Notes: generated by a model from the sequence alone, not told the origin. Shown: positions 1 through 6,922, numbered from the stretch's first letter. The stretch: 8,542 nucleotides of DNA from Vulcanimicrobiota bacterium (GCA_019237435.1 JAFAHB010000289.1:1-8542), one strand, 5' to 3'. Numbers and translations: made by a program.

Positions 1-2
1 CG

Positions 3-125
3 AGATTAGATGGCGCGAACTTCACGGGCGCAACGCTCAATGGATGTGATCTTAGCGGCGTCGATCTGAGCCGCGTCGATCTCTCCAGGGCAAAGCTGAT
101 CGGTACGGATTTGGAAAAGCAATGA
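3..125 (+). CDS. Pentapeptide-repeat protein, C-terminal fragment (5' end outside window)
   Basis: The frame starting at base 3 is open from the window edge to a TGA at 123-125 and encodes 40 residues. These read as pentapeptide repeats of the A(D/N)LxX type, for example ANFTG, ATLNG, CDLSG, VDLSR, VDLSR, AKLIG, TDLEK. Such repeats fold into a right-handed quadrilateral beta-helix, often of unknown function. One cysteine (GCDLSG) is visible. The next complete gene at 350 is also a pentapeptide-repeat protein on the same strand, so the two may be a tandem pair of related genes separated by the repeat-bearing gap. The start, any signal peptide and the true length are not visible. The family assignment is firm for so short a piece; the role is unknown. 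Confidence 0.8.
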   Translation, partial: RLDGANFTGATLNGCDLSGVDLSRVDLSRAKLIGTDLEKQ

Positions 126-139
126 GCGACGTTCCTCGT

Positions 140-165
140 CCCTCGACTCCGCTCGGGATTACACC
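140..165 (+). repeat. REP-like intergenic repeat, copy 1 (+ orientation)
   Basis: The core CCCTCGACTCCGCTCGGG at 140-157 is followed by ATTACACC. The same 18 bases recur exactly at 4324-4341 inside the S9 peptidase gene. A diverged inverted copy lies at 202-228. It resembles, from memory, the short TCGACTCCGCTC-type intergenic repeats scattered in many GC-rich bacterial genomes. It probably does not encode protein. It may form a hairpin with the inverted copy. Confidence 0.7.
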
Positions 166-201
166 AAACTACCTTAGCGCCAAGCGCCGAAGGCGCGCAG
201 T

Positions 202-240
202 CCTGAGCGAGCGGAGCGAGTCGAAGGGTCGGGGTGACAC
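202..240 (-). repeat. REP-like repeat, inverted copy 2 with adjoining + remnant
   Basis: Bases 202-228 contain GAGCGGAGCGAGTCGAAGGG, which is the reverse complement of copy 1 apart from a CGAG expansion in the middle and a GAAGGG/GAGGG difference. It is followed at 229-240 by TCGGGGTGACAC, which matches the right-hand end of the copy embedded at 4323-4346, so this looks like a composite of one inverted copy and a remnant of a direct one. The two arms, 140-157 and 202-228, could pair across a loop of about 45 bases, and this might end or protect the transcript of the upstream gene. There is no following T-run, so a classical intrinsic terminator is not claimed. Confidence 0.6.
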
Positions 241-250
241 GGGAAGTTAG

Positions 251-261
251 CTAGACTCTAG
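251..261. promoter_or_regulatory. Short CTAG-containing palindrome upstream of the operon
   Basis: CTAGA-C-TCTAG is a perfect 5+1+5 palindrome with two CTAG tetranucleotides, which are often under-represented in bacterial genomes. It lies 89 bp before the ATG at 350, in the region where the promoter of the operon should lie. It could be an operator half-site pair, but 11 bp can arise by chance. I could not identify convincing -35/-10 boxes nearby. Confidence 0.25.
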
Positions 262-313
262 TCCCCTGGCCCCCTCAAAAAAATTGGCCTCGCGGCATGA
301 GGCTTGGTTCGCT

Positions 314-330
314 GCGTCCCTTTAGGACGC
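314..330 (+). promoter_or_regulatory. Small hairpin in the 5' leader of the pentapeptide-repeat gene
   Basis: GCGTCC (314-319), loop CTTTA, GGACGC (325-330) is a perfect 6-bp stem with a 5-base loop. It ends 6 bases before the Shine-Dalgarno-like AGGGAGA at 337-343. Its placement would let it affect transcript stability or ribosome access, but no known riboswitch or leader family is recognised. Confidence 0.35.
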
Positions 331-349
331 CACGACAGGGAGAAACGCA

Positions 350-811
350 ATGATTGGACTCACGCTCGCCGTCGCACTCGGACTGCCCACGACGTGTATT
401 GGGTGCGATTTCGCCGGCCGCGACTTGCGCGGCGCAAATCTGGCGCAGGTCTCGTACGTCGGCGTCGATTTCACGCGAACGGACTTGCGCGATGCGACTT
501 TTCGCAACGCGAAGCTGACCGGCGTCGATTTCACCCGTGCCGATCTGAGCAGGGCAAATTTTGAGGGCGGAGCCTTGGTGGGCGTCGATTTTTCCGATGC
601 CAACCTGCGCGACGCCGACTTCCGCAACTCGAAGCTGTGTCAGCGCGGTAACGACGGACGCGTCGCCTGCGCGGATTTGCGCGGCGCCGACGCGCGGGGT
701 GCAGATTTCCGTGGCGTGCTGGTTTGCCGGAACCGCGAGTGCGAGCCGATTGACGCGGCGACCCTCCGACGCGCGAGCAAATCCGATCTGTACGGAGCGA
801 TCCTGCCATGA
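350..811 (+). CDS. Pentapeptide-repeat protein with paired cysteines
   Basis: This is a 153-residue protein. Pentapeptide repeats run from about residue 19 to 96 (CDFAG, RDLRG, ANLAQ, VDFTR, TDLRD and so on) and resume at 109-122, which predicts a short quadrilateral beta-helix. Three near-identical 20-residue coils (38-97) begin GVDF. The start is ATG 350, preceded by AGGGAGA with a 6-base spacer. The N-terminus (MIGLTLAVALGLPTT) is hydrophobic but has no Lys/Arg, so it is an uncertain export signal. All six cysteines fall in close pairs: C16/C19, C97/C107 and C126/C131. The last two pairs bracket loops that interrupt or end the solenoid, which would suit disulfides in an extracytoplasmic protein. 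The stop overlaps the start of the next gene (ATGA), implying translational coupling. The fold is clear; the function is unknown. Confidence 0.88.
   Translation: MIGLTLAVALGLPTTCIGCDFAGRDLRGANLAQVSYVGVDFTRTDLRDATFRNAKLTGVDFTRADLSRANFEGGALVGVDFSDANLRDADFRNSKLCQRGNDGRVACADLRGADARGADFRGVLVCRNRECEPIDAATLRRASKSDLYGAILP
461..640 (+). repeat. Three tandem 60-bp units inside the pentapeptide-repeat gene
   Basis: Units start at 461, 521 and 581, each with GGCGTCGATTT and then diverged sequence. Each 60-bp unit encodes 20 residues, i.e. four pentapeptides or exactly one turn of the quadrilateral helix. This suggests the gene grew by duplication of whole helical coils. Confidence 0.75.
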
Positions 812-2961
812 TCCGGCGCATTGCCGTCGTGAGCGCGGCCGTTCTGTCCGCTGCGACGATCGCGGCGCCGACGAAACGTGGGCTCGCGTATCCGCAGCTC
901 GCAGTGCCGCAAATCGCCGTACCGCAATCGGCACCGCCGCTGCAACCAACTGCATCGGGCAACGCCTGGAGCGCAGCCGCGGCGGCTCCCCTGAAGTGGG
1001 ATGTGGGCCACGCGCGACCGGCGGACGACGCGACGACCGTGCACATCGCGACCGACGGCAAGTTCCTTTACGTGCGGTTCGACGCGCAGCAGCACGAAGC
1101 GCTGATGGCCGCGCAACACAGCGACGACACTGTGGCGGGAGGCAGCAACATCAACGGCGGCATTGCCTGGACCGACGACGCGGTGTGGGTCGATTTGTGG
1201 CCGACCGGGCCGGCAGGATTTCAATATCAGTTCGAATCGAACCCCAACGGAGCGCACAACGAGGCGTCCACCGAGAACACGGCGTTTGCGCCGCAATGGG
1301 AATCGCATGGGGCGGAGATCTCCGGCGGGTACGTGGTCACGATGGCAATTCCGCTTGGAGTGATTCATGGCGCGCATCCCGGAACGTGGCGCGCGCAGTT
1401 CGTCCGCTACGTGCGCTCGACGGGCGCGCTCAACGTTTGGTCGTACGACGAGGCGCAGAACAATCCGGACGACCCGACCCACGCCGGGCAACTTGCAATG
1501 ACGCTGGTGGCAAAGCCGCCGCTGCCGCGGCCCCGGATCGGCACGTATGCGCTCGGCGAGCTCGCAAGCGCGCCTGCAGGCGGGAGCACCTCGCGCGTGG
1601 GCGCGGACTTTTCCATCCCGGTCGCGCAAACCGCGGCCGTTTTCGGCACGCTTCACCCCGATTATTCAAACGTCGAGATCGATCAGCAGACGATTGCGCC
1701 GTCGGTTTATCAACGCGTTTACTCGGAAGTGCGGCCGTTCTTTACGCAGGCCGCGCCATACTACAATACGTTCAACTGCGACGTCTGCAACGGGTTTCGG
1801 ACGACGCTGTATACGCCGGCGATCCCTACGCCGGCGCAAGGCTACGCGTTCGAAGGGCGAGAGGGCTTGTTCGGCCTCGCGGCGTTCGACGCGATCGGCG
1901 ATGGCCGCAACGATGCCGCGGCGGCGCTGGACTATACGTCGGATGACAATCACTGGAACGCGTCGCTGCAGCAGGTCGTCGCCAACATCCCGGGCGTCCA
2001 TGACGTTGCCGACGAGGCCGGCGTCAGCTGGTTCAATGGAAAATACCTCTCGGCATACGCGGACTATGCGACCGACCGCGGCACGAACGTGCTCGACCCG
2101 CGGCAGGGCAACTGGCTCGACTTCGGTGGCGGATTCGTTAGCCAGCAGTATGCGCTGTTTGGCTCTTTTCGCGAGGTCGGTACCTACTTCAATCCGGTGG
2201 ACGGCTTCGATTCGCATCCGGGCATCACCGGCTACGGGCTCTACGGAGCGCGCGTATGGACCTTCGCGCCAAAAGATTTCCTCTCGTCGATTGGCGTGTC
2301 GGGATTCCTTGACCGGTATCAAGGCCCGGAGTACGGACAAGCCCAGAGCGACAATCAAGTGCTGGTCGACTTCCTGACCAAAGGCACGATTGACTTGCAG
2401 CTGTATTCGGGCTCCGACTATTGGCGCTTTGGGACCGAGCTCACCCCGATCTCACAAAATGCCGGCTTCAGCATCACGTATCACAGCGGCATGCAGAACA
2501 ACCTGAACAACTTCCCGACGCATGGGTCGTCGGCCACGCCGACCTCGATCCAGTGGTATACGGGAAACTACGGACCCGGCGGACGTCTGGATACGTGGTT
2601 TCGCAACTCGACGATCCGCGTGGGGAATCGCGGCTCACTGACGCTAACGCTCGACGACACGGCGCAATACTTCCACATGGGATCCGCCAACATCCAGTGG
2701 TTCGAGGAAATCGCATACGCCTATCAGATCGCACCCAACTCCTCGTTCGCGATTGGCGTGCGGCACGTGATCGGCTACCCGCCGCAGCCAAACGGCGGCG
2801 GCAACTGCGTCGGTGCCTGCTCGAACATCTCGGTTGCCTACCACTTGCGGCTGCGCAACACCGAGTTCTATCTCGCCTACGGCAACCCCAACACGCTCGT
2901 CACCGTACCTCAAACAATTTTCAAAATCATTTTTTACGCAGGCGGAGCGAAGGGAACGTAA
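808..2961 (+). CDS. Exported CBM9-like / DUF5916 outer-membrane beta-barrel protein
   Basis: This is a 717-residue protein with a signal peptide (MIRRIAVVSAAVLSAATIAA), a Pro-rich spacer (about 28-50), a CBM9/DOMON-like beta-sandwich (about 55-230, with FLYVRFDAQ and DDAVWVDLWP) and a C-terminal DUF5916 barrel. The diagnostic DUF5916 block is at 283-315: HPDYSNVEIDQQ, then VYSEVRPFFTQA, close to the family pattern NPDF..VE.D.....EKRPFF as I recall it. After it come many alternating aromatic/polar strands ending in FKIIFY plus a short tail, as in an outer-membrane barrel. The family usually has this two-part layout; its substrate is unknown. Only four cysteines occur, in two close pairs (C324/C327 and C667/C671). 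The start ATG 808 overlaps the upstream stop and has GGAG 10 bases before it. The S9 peptidase follows after 11 bp, so co-expression is likely. Family assignment is confident; role is inference. Confidence 0.82.
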   Translation: MIRRIAVVSAAVLSAATIAAPTKRGLAYPQLAVPQIAVPQSAPPLQPTASGNAWSAAAAAPLKWDVGHARPADDATTVHIATDGKFLYVRFDAQQHEALMAAQHSDDTVAGGSNINGGIAWTDDAVWVDLWPTGPAGFQYQFESNPNGAHNEASTENTAFAPQWESHGAEISGGYVVTMAIPLGVIHGAHPGTWRAQFVRYVRSTGALNVWSYDEAQNNPDDPTHAGQLAMTLVAKPPLPRPRIGTYALGELASAPAGGSTSRVGADFSIPVAQTAAVFGTLHPDYSNVEIDQQTIAPSVYQRVYSEVRPFFTQAAPYYNTFNCDVCNGFRTTLYTPAIPTPAQGYAFEGREGLFGLAAFDAIGDGRNDAAAALDYTSDDNHWNASLQQVVANIPGVHDVADEAGVSWFNGKYLSAYADYATDRGTNVLDPRQGNWLDFGGGFVSQQYALFGSFREVGTYFNPVDGFDSHPGITGYGLYGARVWTFAPKDFLSSIGVSGFLDRYQGPEYGQAQSDNQVLVDFLTKGTIDLQLYSGSDYWRFGTELTPISQNAGFSITYHSGMQNNLNNFPTHGSSATPTSIQWYTGNYGPGGRLDTWFRNSTIRVGNRGSLTLTLDDTAQYFHMGSANIQWFEEIAYAYQIAPNSSFAIGVRHVIGYPPQPNGGGNCVGACSNISVAYHLRLRNTEFYLAYGNPNTLVTVPQTIFKIIFYAGGAKGT

Positions 2962-2972
2962 AACCGGGCGGT

Positions 2973-5051
2973 ATGCGGTTTGCAATTTTCGCGGCCCTTA
3001 TGCTTGGGCTTTCTCCAATGGCGGCGTTGGCTGCGACGGTCGCCCCCGAGGACCTCTACAAGCTGACCTTCTTGAGCAACGCGGTCATTTCGCCCGATGG
3101 TCGCTACGTGCTCGTCGAAGCCTCGCGCATGAACGGCCCGAAAGATACGTACGATCGGACCGTGGAGCTGGTTAACGTCGCAAGCGGCGCGCTCACGCAT
3201 AACGCGACCAAGCACGCGGGCGACGGCGATTACGCCTGGATGCCCGATGGGCGCAGCTTCGTTTTCGTGCGAACGGTCGAGAAGCAGAAGCCGCAGCTCT
3301 ACCGCTACACGCTGGCGACGGGCGCGATCGCGCAGTTAACCCGTATCAAACAAGGCGTCTCAGGGCCAGTGCCGTCGCATGCCGGCGACCGCATCGCGCT
3401 TACCGTGACCGACACCGATCCGATGCCAAGCGCTCAAGCCGACTTTGCAAAGGCCGGTTTCGTGCCCAAAGCGTCGCAGAAGCAGAGCGACATTCGAATC
3501 ATCAATCAGCTCTTTTTTCAGGCCAACGGGCAAGGCTACACGTATCGCGACCACACCCACATCTGGACGATCGCCGCCAATGGCTCTCACGCGACCCAGC
3601 TGACCTCGGGCAAGTACTCCGAAGGCTTCGACGCATGGTCGCCGGACGATCGAACCATCCTATTCGATTCGGTTCAGTACGAACCAATCGATAGCGGAGT
3701 TAGCGACGTCTACACCGTCCCGTCGACCGGAGGCGCGATCGCGAAAGTGGCGTCGCCGCTGTCTTCGAACGGTGGGTTTTTCTTTGGTAACGACGGACGC
3801 CGGATCTACTTCTTGAGCGGTGACGTTAGAGATGCGGCCGCGCAGCCTGCACTGATCTCGGCGGATCGTGACGGTTCCGATCGCCGCGTCGTAATCGCGA
3901 GTAACACCGTCGGCTGGGGCGACACGCTGCTTGCCGACATGAAAGAAGGCGGCGGCTTATGCGCTTGGCCGCTGCCGAACCACGACCGCTTGCTCCTGAA
4001 CCTCGATGGACCGGGTTACGCGAACCTGCGGACGATCGATTTGAACGACGGCACGCGTAGCGACGTCACACCGCCGCAAGGCGAGGCATGGTCGTGCACG
4101 ATCACCCGCGACGCAAGCCGCACCGCGTATTTGTACAGCGATTTCATGCATCCGGCCGACGTCTACGTCGCAAGCTTGAGCGGCGGGTCGCCGCGAAGGC
4201 TCACCAACGTCAACGGAGCATATCTGAGCTCCGTCACGCTGTCGCAGCCGCAAGAGTTCAGCGTGAAAGATCCGGCAGGCAATTCCGTGCAGGCATGGTT
4301 CATGCCGGCGACGGGCCGGGCGCCCCTCGACTCCGCTCGGGGTGACGCTGCGAAGCATCCGACGCTGCTGGATATTCACGGCGGCCCGGAGACGCAGTTC
4401 GGCCAGACGTTCTTTCACGAGTTCCAGCTCTATGCGGCGATGGGCTACAATGTAGTCTTTTGCGATCCGGCCGGAAGCACCGGGCACGGCTACGCGTTCG
4501 AAGAATCGCTCGAAAACAATTACGGCGATGCGATGTTCGCCGACGTGCAAGCCGTGATGGACGCGGCCGTGCAGCGTCCCGACGTGGACGCGTCGCGCTT
4601 GGGTGTGCTCGGCGGATCGTACGGCGGATACGCGACGCTCTGGGTGATCGCGCATACGGACCGGTATAAGGTCGCGGTCGCGGAACGCGCGGTCAGCAAT
4701 CTTCAAAGTGAGAATTTGGCGGCGGATTTTGCGGGCAAGAACGGGTTAGGCGGCGGCTACTACACCTGGGGACCCCCCTGGGACCCGGCGAGTACGGATT
4801 ATGCAAAATTCTCACCGCTCACGTATGTCGCCAACGTGCGCACGCCGCTGCTGATTCTTCACGCCGATGAGGATACGCGTGCGCCGATCGATCAGACGCT
4901 GCAGGAGTACACCTCGCTGAAGATCCTCGGGCGAACGGTGGAGTACGTCTCTGTGCCAAACGAAAATCACGACCTTTCGCGAACGGGATCGCCGCTTCAC
5001 CGCGTCGAGCGTTTGCATCTGATCCTGGACTGGCTGCAGCGTTATATCTGA
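2973..5051 (+). CDS. Secreted S9-family serine peptidase (acylaminoacyl-peptidase/DPP-like)
   Basis: This is a 692-residue protein. A signal peptide (residues 1-20, cut near LSPMAALA) precedes a beta-propeller of PD40/WD40-like blades (about 25-430, e.g. SPDGRYVLVEA, WMPDGRSFVFV, WSPDDRTILF) and a C-terminal alpha/beta-hydrolase domain (about 440-692). The hydrolase shows HGGP at 469-472 (oxyanion region), nucleophile Ser549 in GGSYGGY, Asp634 in HADEDTRAP and His666 in ENHDLSR, so the S9 triad is complete. Such enzymes cut short peptides, the propeller limiting access to the active site. The length is normal for S9B/S9C types; I cannot settle the subfamily or specificity. ATG 2973 is chosen because it gives a full signal peptide. 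GGAGCGAAGGGA lies about 17 bases upstream, farther than ideal. A repeat element is embedded in frame at residues 451-458. Confidence 0.93.
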   Translation: MRFAIFAALMLGLSPMAALAATVAPEDLYKLTFLSNAVISPDGRYVLVEASRMNGPKDTYDRTVELVNVASGALTHNATKHAGDGDYAWMPDGRSFVFVRTVEKQKPQLYRYTLATGAIAQLTRIKQGVSGPVPSHAGDRIALTVTDTDPMPSAQADFAKAGFVPKASQKQSDIRIINQLFFQANGQGYTYRDHTHIWTIAANGSHATQLTSGKYSEGFDAWSPDDRTILFDSVQYEPIDSGVSDVYTVPSTGGAIAKVASPLSSNGGFFFGNDGRRIYFLSGDVRDAAAQPALISADRDGSDRRVVIASNTVGWGDTLLADMKEGGGLCAWPLPNHDRLLLNLDGPGYANLRTIDLNDGTRSDVTPPQGEAWSCTITRDASRTAYLYSDFMHPADVYVASLSGGSPRRLTNVNGAYLSSVTLSQPQEFSVKDPAGNSVQAWFMPATGRAPLDSARGDAAKHPTLLDIHGGPETQFGQTFFHEFQLYAAMGYNVVFCDPAGSTGHGYAFEESLENNYGDAMFADVQAVMDAAVQRPDVDASRLGVLGGSYGGYATLWVIAHTDRYKVAVAERAVSNLQSENLAADFAGKNGLGGGYYTWGPPWDPASTDYAKFSPLTYVANVRTPLLILHADEDTRAPIDQTLQEYTSLKILGRTVEYVSVPNENHDLSRTGSPLHRVERLHLILDWLQRYI
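4323..4346 (+). repeat. REP-like repeat embedded in frame in the S9 peptidase gene
   Basis: Bases 4324-4341 are identical over 18 nt to the intergenic core at 140-157, and the following GGTGAC continues as in the remnant at 231-238. The segment 4323-4346 is exactly eight codons and encodes PLDSARGD (residues 451-458). It lies in the linker between propeller and hydrolase domain, just before the HPTLLDIHGGP strand. The frame is kept, and the enzyme's motifs on both sides are intact. Confidence 0.75.
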
Positions 5052-5072
5052 ACGCTCTCCCGTCGCTCGCTT

Positions 5073-5090
5073 GGGTCGGTTGCCGATCCC
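5073..5090 (+). terminator. Possible weak hairpin after the S9 peptidase gene
   Basis: GGGTCGG, loop TTG, CCGA-T-CCC forms a seven-pair stem with one bulged T, 22 bp after the TGA at 5049-5051. No T-tract follows, so an intrinsic terminator is not established. It may mark the 3' end of the operon, or be chance in GC-rich DNA. Confidence 0.25.
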
Positions 5091-5133
5091 GCGCTTGCAG
5101 GTCTCACGGGCCCTCTAAGCCGTAGTCATCGTC

Positions 5134-5967
5134 GTGGCCCGGCTTGCGATCGCGCTCATGGTGGCGATGCTCGGCATCGGCGCGACGCCGACGCCGACAC
5201 CGACGCCGCCACCCACGATTTATCACGTCGTGACGCGCCCACTCTGCGCCGAGCTGCACGAACGCATCGCGCCCGCAATCGGGATGATGTTGCAGAACGA
5301 TACGACGATTAAGCGCAGTCCCGCATACTTTAAGCAATACAACGATGCCGCGCTTTACGGAGGCGATAATTCCGACCCGGCGCCGCCCAATCCGGTGGCC
5401 GGCGATCCCGGCGGCGTCTCCAACCCCTCGCAAAACATGGCGCTCCAGGCCATGGAAAATCTCATCCGACCGATCGCTAACAATATCATCGCGATCCAAA
5501 CGACGCTCGATTCGCCCGAGTTGCTTCATGGAACGGGTCGTGCAGACGACGACCAGCGTTTGCACGAGATCCGCGAGCAGCTGCTCAAGGCGCTGGCGGC
5601 GCAGAATGCATCGCTCGACATCATCAGCGGTTTTGTCGATACGCAACAGATGGCCGATCTCCAACATGCCGGCCAAGCCTACATCAGCTCGATGGGCCAG
5701 CCGGACATCAAAACGCCGGGCACTCCCGGGCCGATCAATCCGCTGGCGGCGAATCCGAACACCGCCGGATTGCCGCAGAATCCTTACTACATTGATCCCG
5801 CGACCATTCCCGGCTTGACGCTCGGCTACAATCCCATGACGCGTCTGATCGACGCCCTGCACTGGACGATCCAGGCCACGGCGCAACGCGAGAACGACGC
5901 CGCGAAGAGCGTGATGTCGAACGCTGCCCTCTGCGGCAACCTGGCCCCAACGCCTGCGCCACGCTGA
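5134..5967 (+). CDS. Exported protein of unknown function with Thr-Pro linker
   Basis: This is a 277-residue protein of no recognised family. GTG 5134 is taken as the start because an in-frame TAA lies at 5116-5118 and this choice gives a signal peptide (MARLAIALMVAMLGIGA). ATG 5158 or 5167 are alternatives. No clear Shine-Dalgarno is seen. After the signal comes a (TP)n linker (18-28), then a mostly helical body. Charged/hydrophobic helices at about 100-180 (e.g. DQRLHEIREQLLKALAAQNA) are followed by a Pro/Asn-rich loop (about 190-235) and a last helix. The mature protein has just two cysteines, C38 and C267, near the two ends, so a disulfide joining them is plausible. The C-terminus repeats the TP theme (APTPAPR). 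It lies 82 bp after the S9 gene and converges with the next gene. Periplasmic or secreted location is inferred. Confidence 0.75.
   Translation: MARLAIALMVAMLGIGATPTPTPTPPPTIYHVVTRPLCAELHERIAPAIGMMLQNDTTIKRSPAYFKQYNDAALYGGDNSDPAPPNPVAGDPGGVSNPSQNMALQAMENLIRPIANNIIAIQTTLDSPELLHGTGRADDDQRLHEIREQLLKALAAQNASLDIISGFVDTQQMADLQHAGQAYISSMGQPDIKTPGTPGPINPLAANPNTAGLPQNPYYIDPATIPGLTLGYNPMTRLIDALHWTIQATAQRENDAAKSVMSNAALCGNLAPTPAPR
5185..5208 (+). repeat. Hexanucleotide ACGCCG tandem repeat coding for Thr-Pro
   Basis: Four copies of ACGCCG (one with an ACACCG variant) encode TPTPTPTP right after the signal peptide. Gain or loss of a unit would add or remove two residues without a frameshift, so the linker length may vary between strains. 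Confidence 0.7.
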
Positions 5968-5976
5968 GGTGCCGGC

Positions 5977-6900
5977 TTAGGGCTTGTACGTAAAACCCTG
6001 AATCGACGCCGATCCTGTCGCGCGGTCGCTCCATACCGCCCAGATCGTTCCGGTTTTGGGATCGATCGCCGTCGTGTGCAGACCCGGCGCGACGGCAAGG
6101 TGCGCAAGCAGCTTAGGATCTGACGCGCCGTCGTATGCGTAGAGCGTGATTCCCCCGCCGGCGCAGGCCAGCCAGCGTCGCGACGGATCCCAGTTGCACT
6201 GATCGACGCGTCCGGCATAGGAAACTCGGTGCAGCAGCGTGCCCGACCGATCGAAGGCCGCCAGAACACCGTTCTCTCCGGCGACGAGTAACGCGTGGTC
6301 CTCGGCGTCGTACTGCAACGGATGGTCGCTCTTGAGAAACGGCGTTGGAATGGACCGGACGACGGTGAGCGAGCGCGGATCGACGACGGCGATCTGACTT
6401 ACCGCCGGGTTATCGGTCGCAATGTTTTGATAGACCTCGTGCGTCTGGGGATCGACTTGGACGTACTCCGGCTTGTGACCGGGGACGCTGACCGTCGCGA
6501 TCTGCTTGAACGTTTTCGCATCGATGACGAAGATCCGCGTTCCGTCATCTTCGTCGGCATAGATGCGCGCGACGCTAGGGTCGTAAGCGATCGCATCGAC
6601 CGGTCCGTCGACGGCCACCGTGCGAAGGATCGTCTGCGTTTGCGGGTCGACCTCGCTAACGGAGTTGGACTTGCCATTGCCGGTAAAAACGTGACCGGTC
6701 GCGGGATCGACGGCGACACCCGCCATCGGGCCAACCTTGACGATGCCGAGTACGTTGCCGGTGTCGGCATCGGCGATGAGCAGCCCGCCGCCGCCGCCGT
6801 GAGCGGCGTACACGCGACGGCGCGCCGCGTCGACCGTAACGTAATCGAAACCGCCCCCAGGCGTCACGGGCTGCGCTTGCGTCACCGGAACGATCGGCAT
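5977..6900 (-). CDS. YncE/YVTN-type beta-propeller protein, no visible signal peptide
   Basis: This is a 307-residue protein of repeated propeller strands of the YVTN/YncE type: VAVDPATGHVFTGNGKSN, VDPQTQTILRTVAV, AIAYDPSVARIYADED, FVIDAKTFKQIATV, VQVDPQTHEVYQN, VDPRSLTVVRSI, AIDPKTGTIWAVW. The spacing suggests about seven blades. Members are usually exported and act as binding scaffolds; no catalytic residues are evident. The start ATG 6900 is well fixed: GGAGGAG (6907-6913) lies 6 bases before it, and the frame upstream reaches a TAA without another start. The protein then begins MPIVPVTQAQPVTPGGGF, with no hydrophobic signal, which is odd for the family. It could be cytoplasmic or use another route. 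Its stop is 9 bp from that of the convergent + strand gene. Family is confident; ligand is unknown. Confidence 0.85.
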   Translation of the reverse strand: MPIVPVTQAQPVTPGGGFDYVTVDAARRRVYAAHGGGGGLLIADADTGNVLGIVKVGPMAGVAVDPATGHVFTGNGKSNSVSEVDPQTQTILRTVAVDGPVDAIAYDPSVARIYADEDDGTRIFVIDAKTFKQIATVSVPGHKPEYVQVDPQTHEVYQNIATDNPAVSQIAVVDPRSLTVVRSIPTPFLKSDHPLQYDAEDHALLVAGENGVLAAFDRSGTLLHRVSYAGRVDQCNWDPSRRWLACAGGGITLYAYDGASDPKLLAHLAVAPGLHTTAIDPKTGTIWAVWSDRATGSASIQGFTYKP

Positions 6901-6906
6901 TTCAGA

Positions 6907-6913
6907 CTCCTCC
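6907..6913 (-). promoter_or_regulatory. Strong Shine-Dalgarno that fixes the propeller start
   Basis: On the - strand this reads GGAGGAG, 6 bases from ATG 6900. It rules out a longer protein with a signal peptide in the available upstream frame. Confidence 0.8.
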
Positions 6914-6922
6914 GTGCTGCGC

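Noticed and set aside
270..292. A7 tract within GGCC...GGCC as promoter or terminator
   Set aside because: The inverted ends are only 4 bp and no consensus -35/-10 pair at 16-18 bp spacing could be assigned.
531..1656. Long open frames on the - strand and in the +3 frame across the pentapeptide and barrel genes
   Set aside because: They are Arg/Ala-rich, typical shadow frames of GC-rich coding DNA, with no family motifs, whereas the + strand frames give signal peptides and known domains.
2421..2972. Upstream extension of the S9 peptidase frame back to 2421
   Set aside because: The extension overlaps the barrel gene, is Arg/His-rich and would bury the signal peptide that begins at ATG 2973.
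4371..4376. RGD in PLDSARGD read as an adhesion motif
   Set aside because: The tripeptide comes from translating the repeat element and has no support as a ligand motif in a bacterial peptidase linker.
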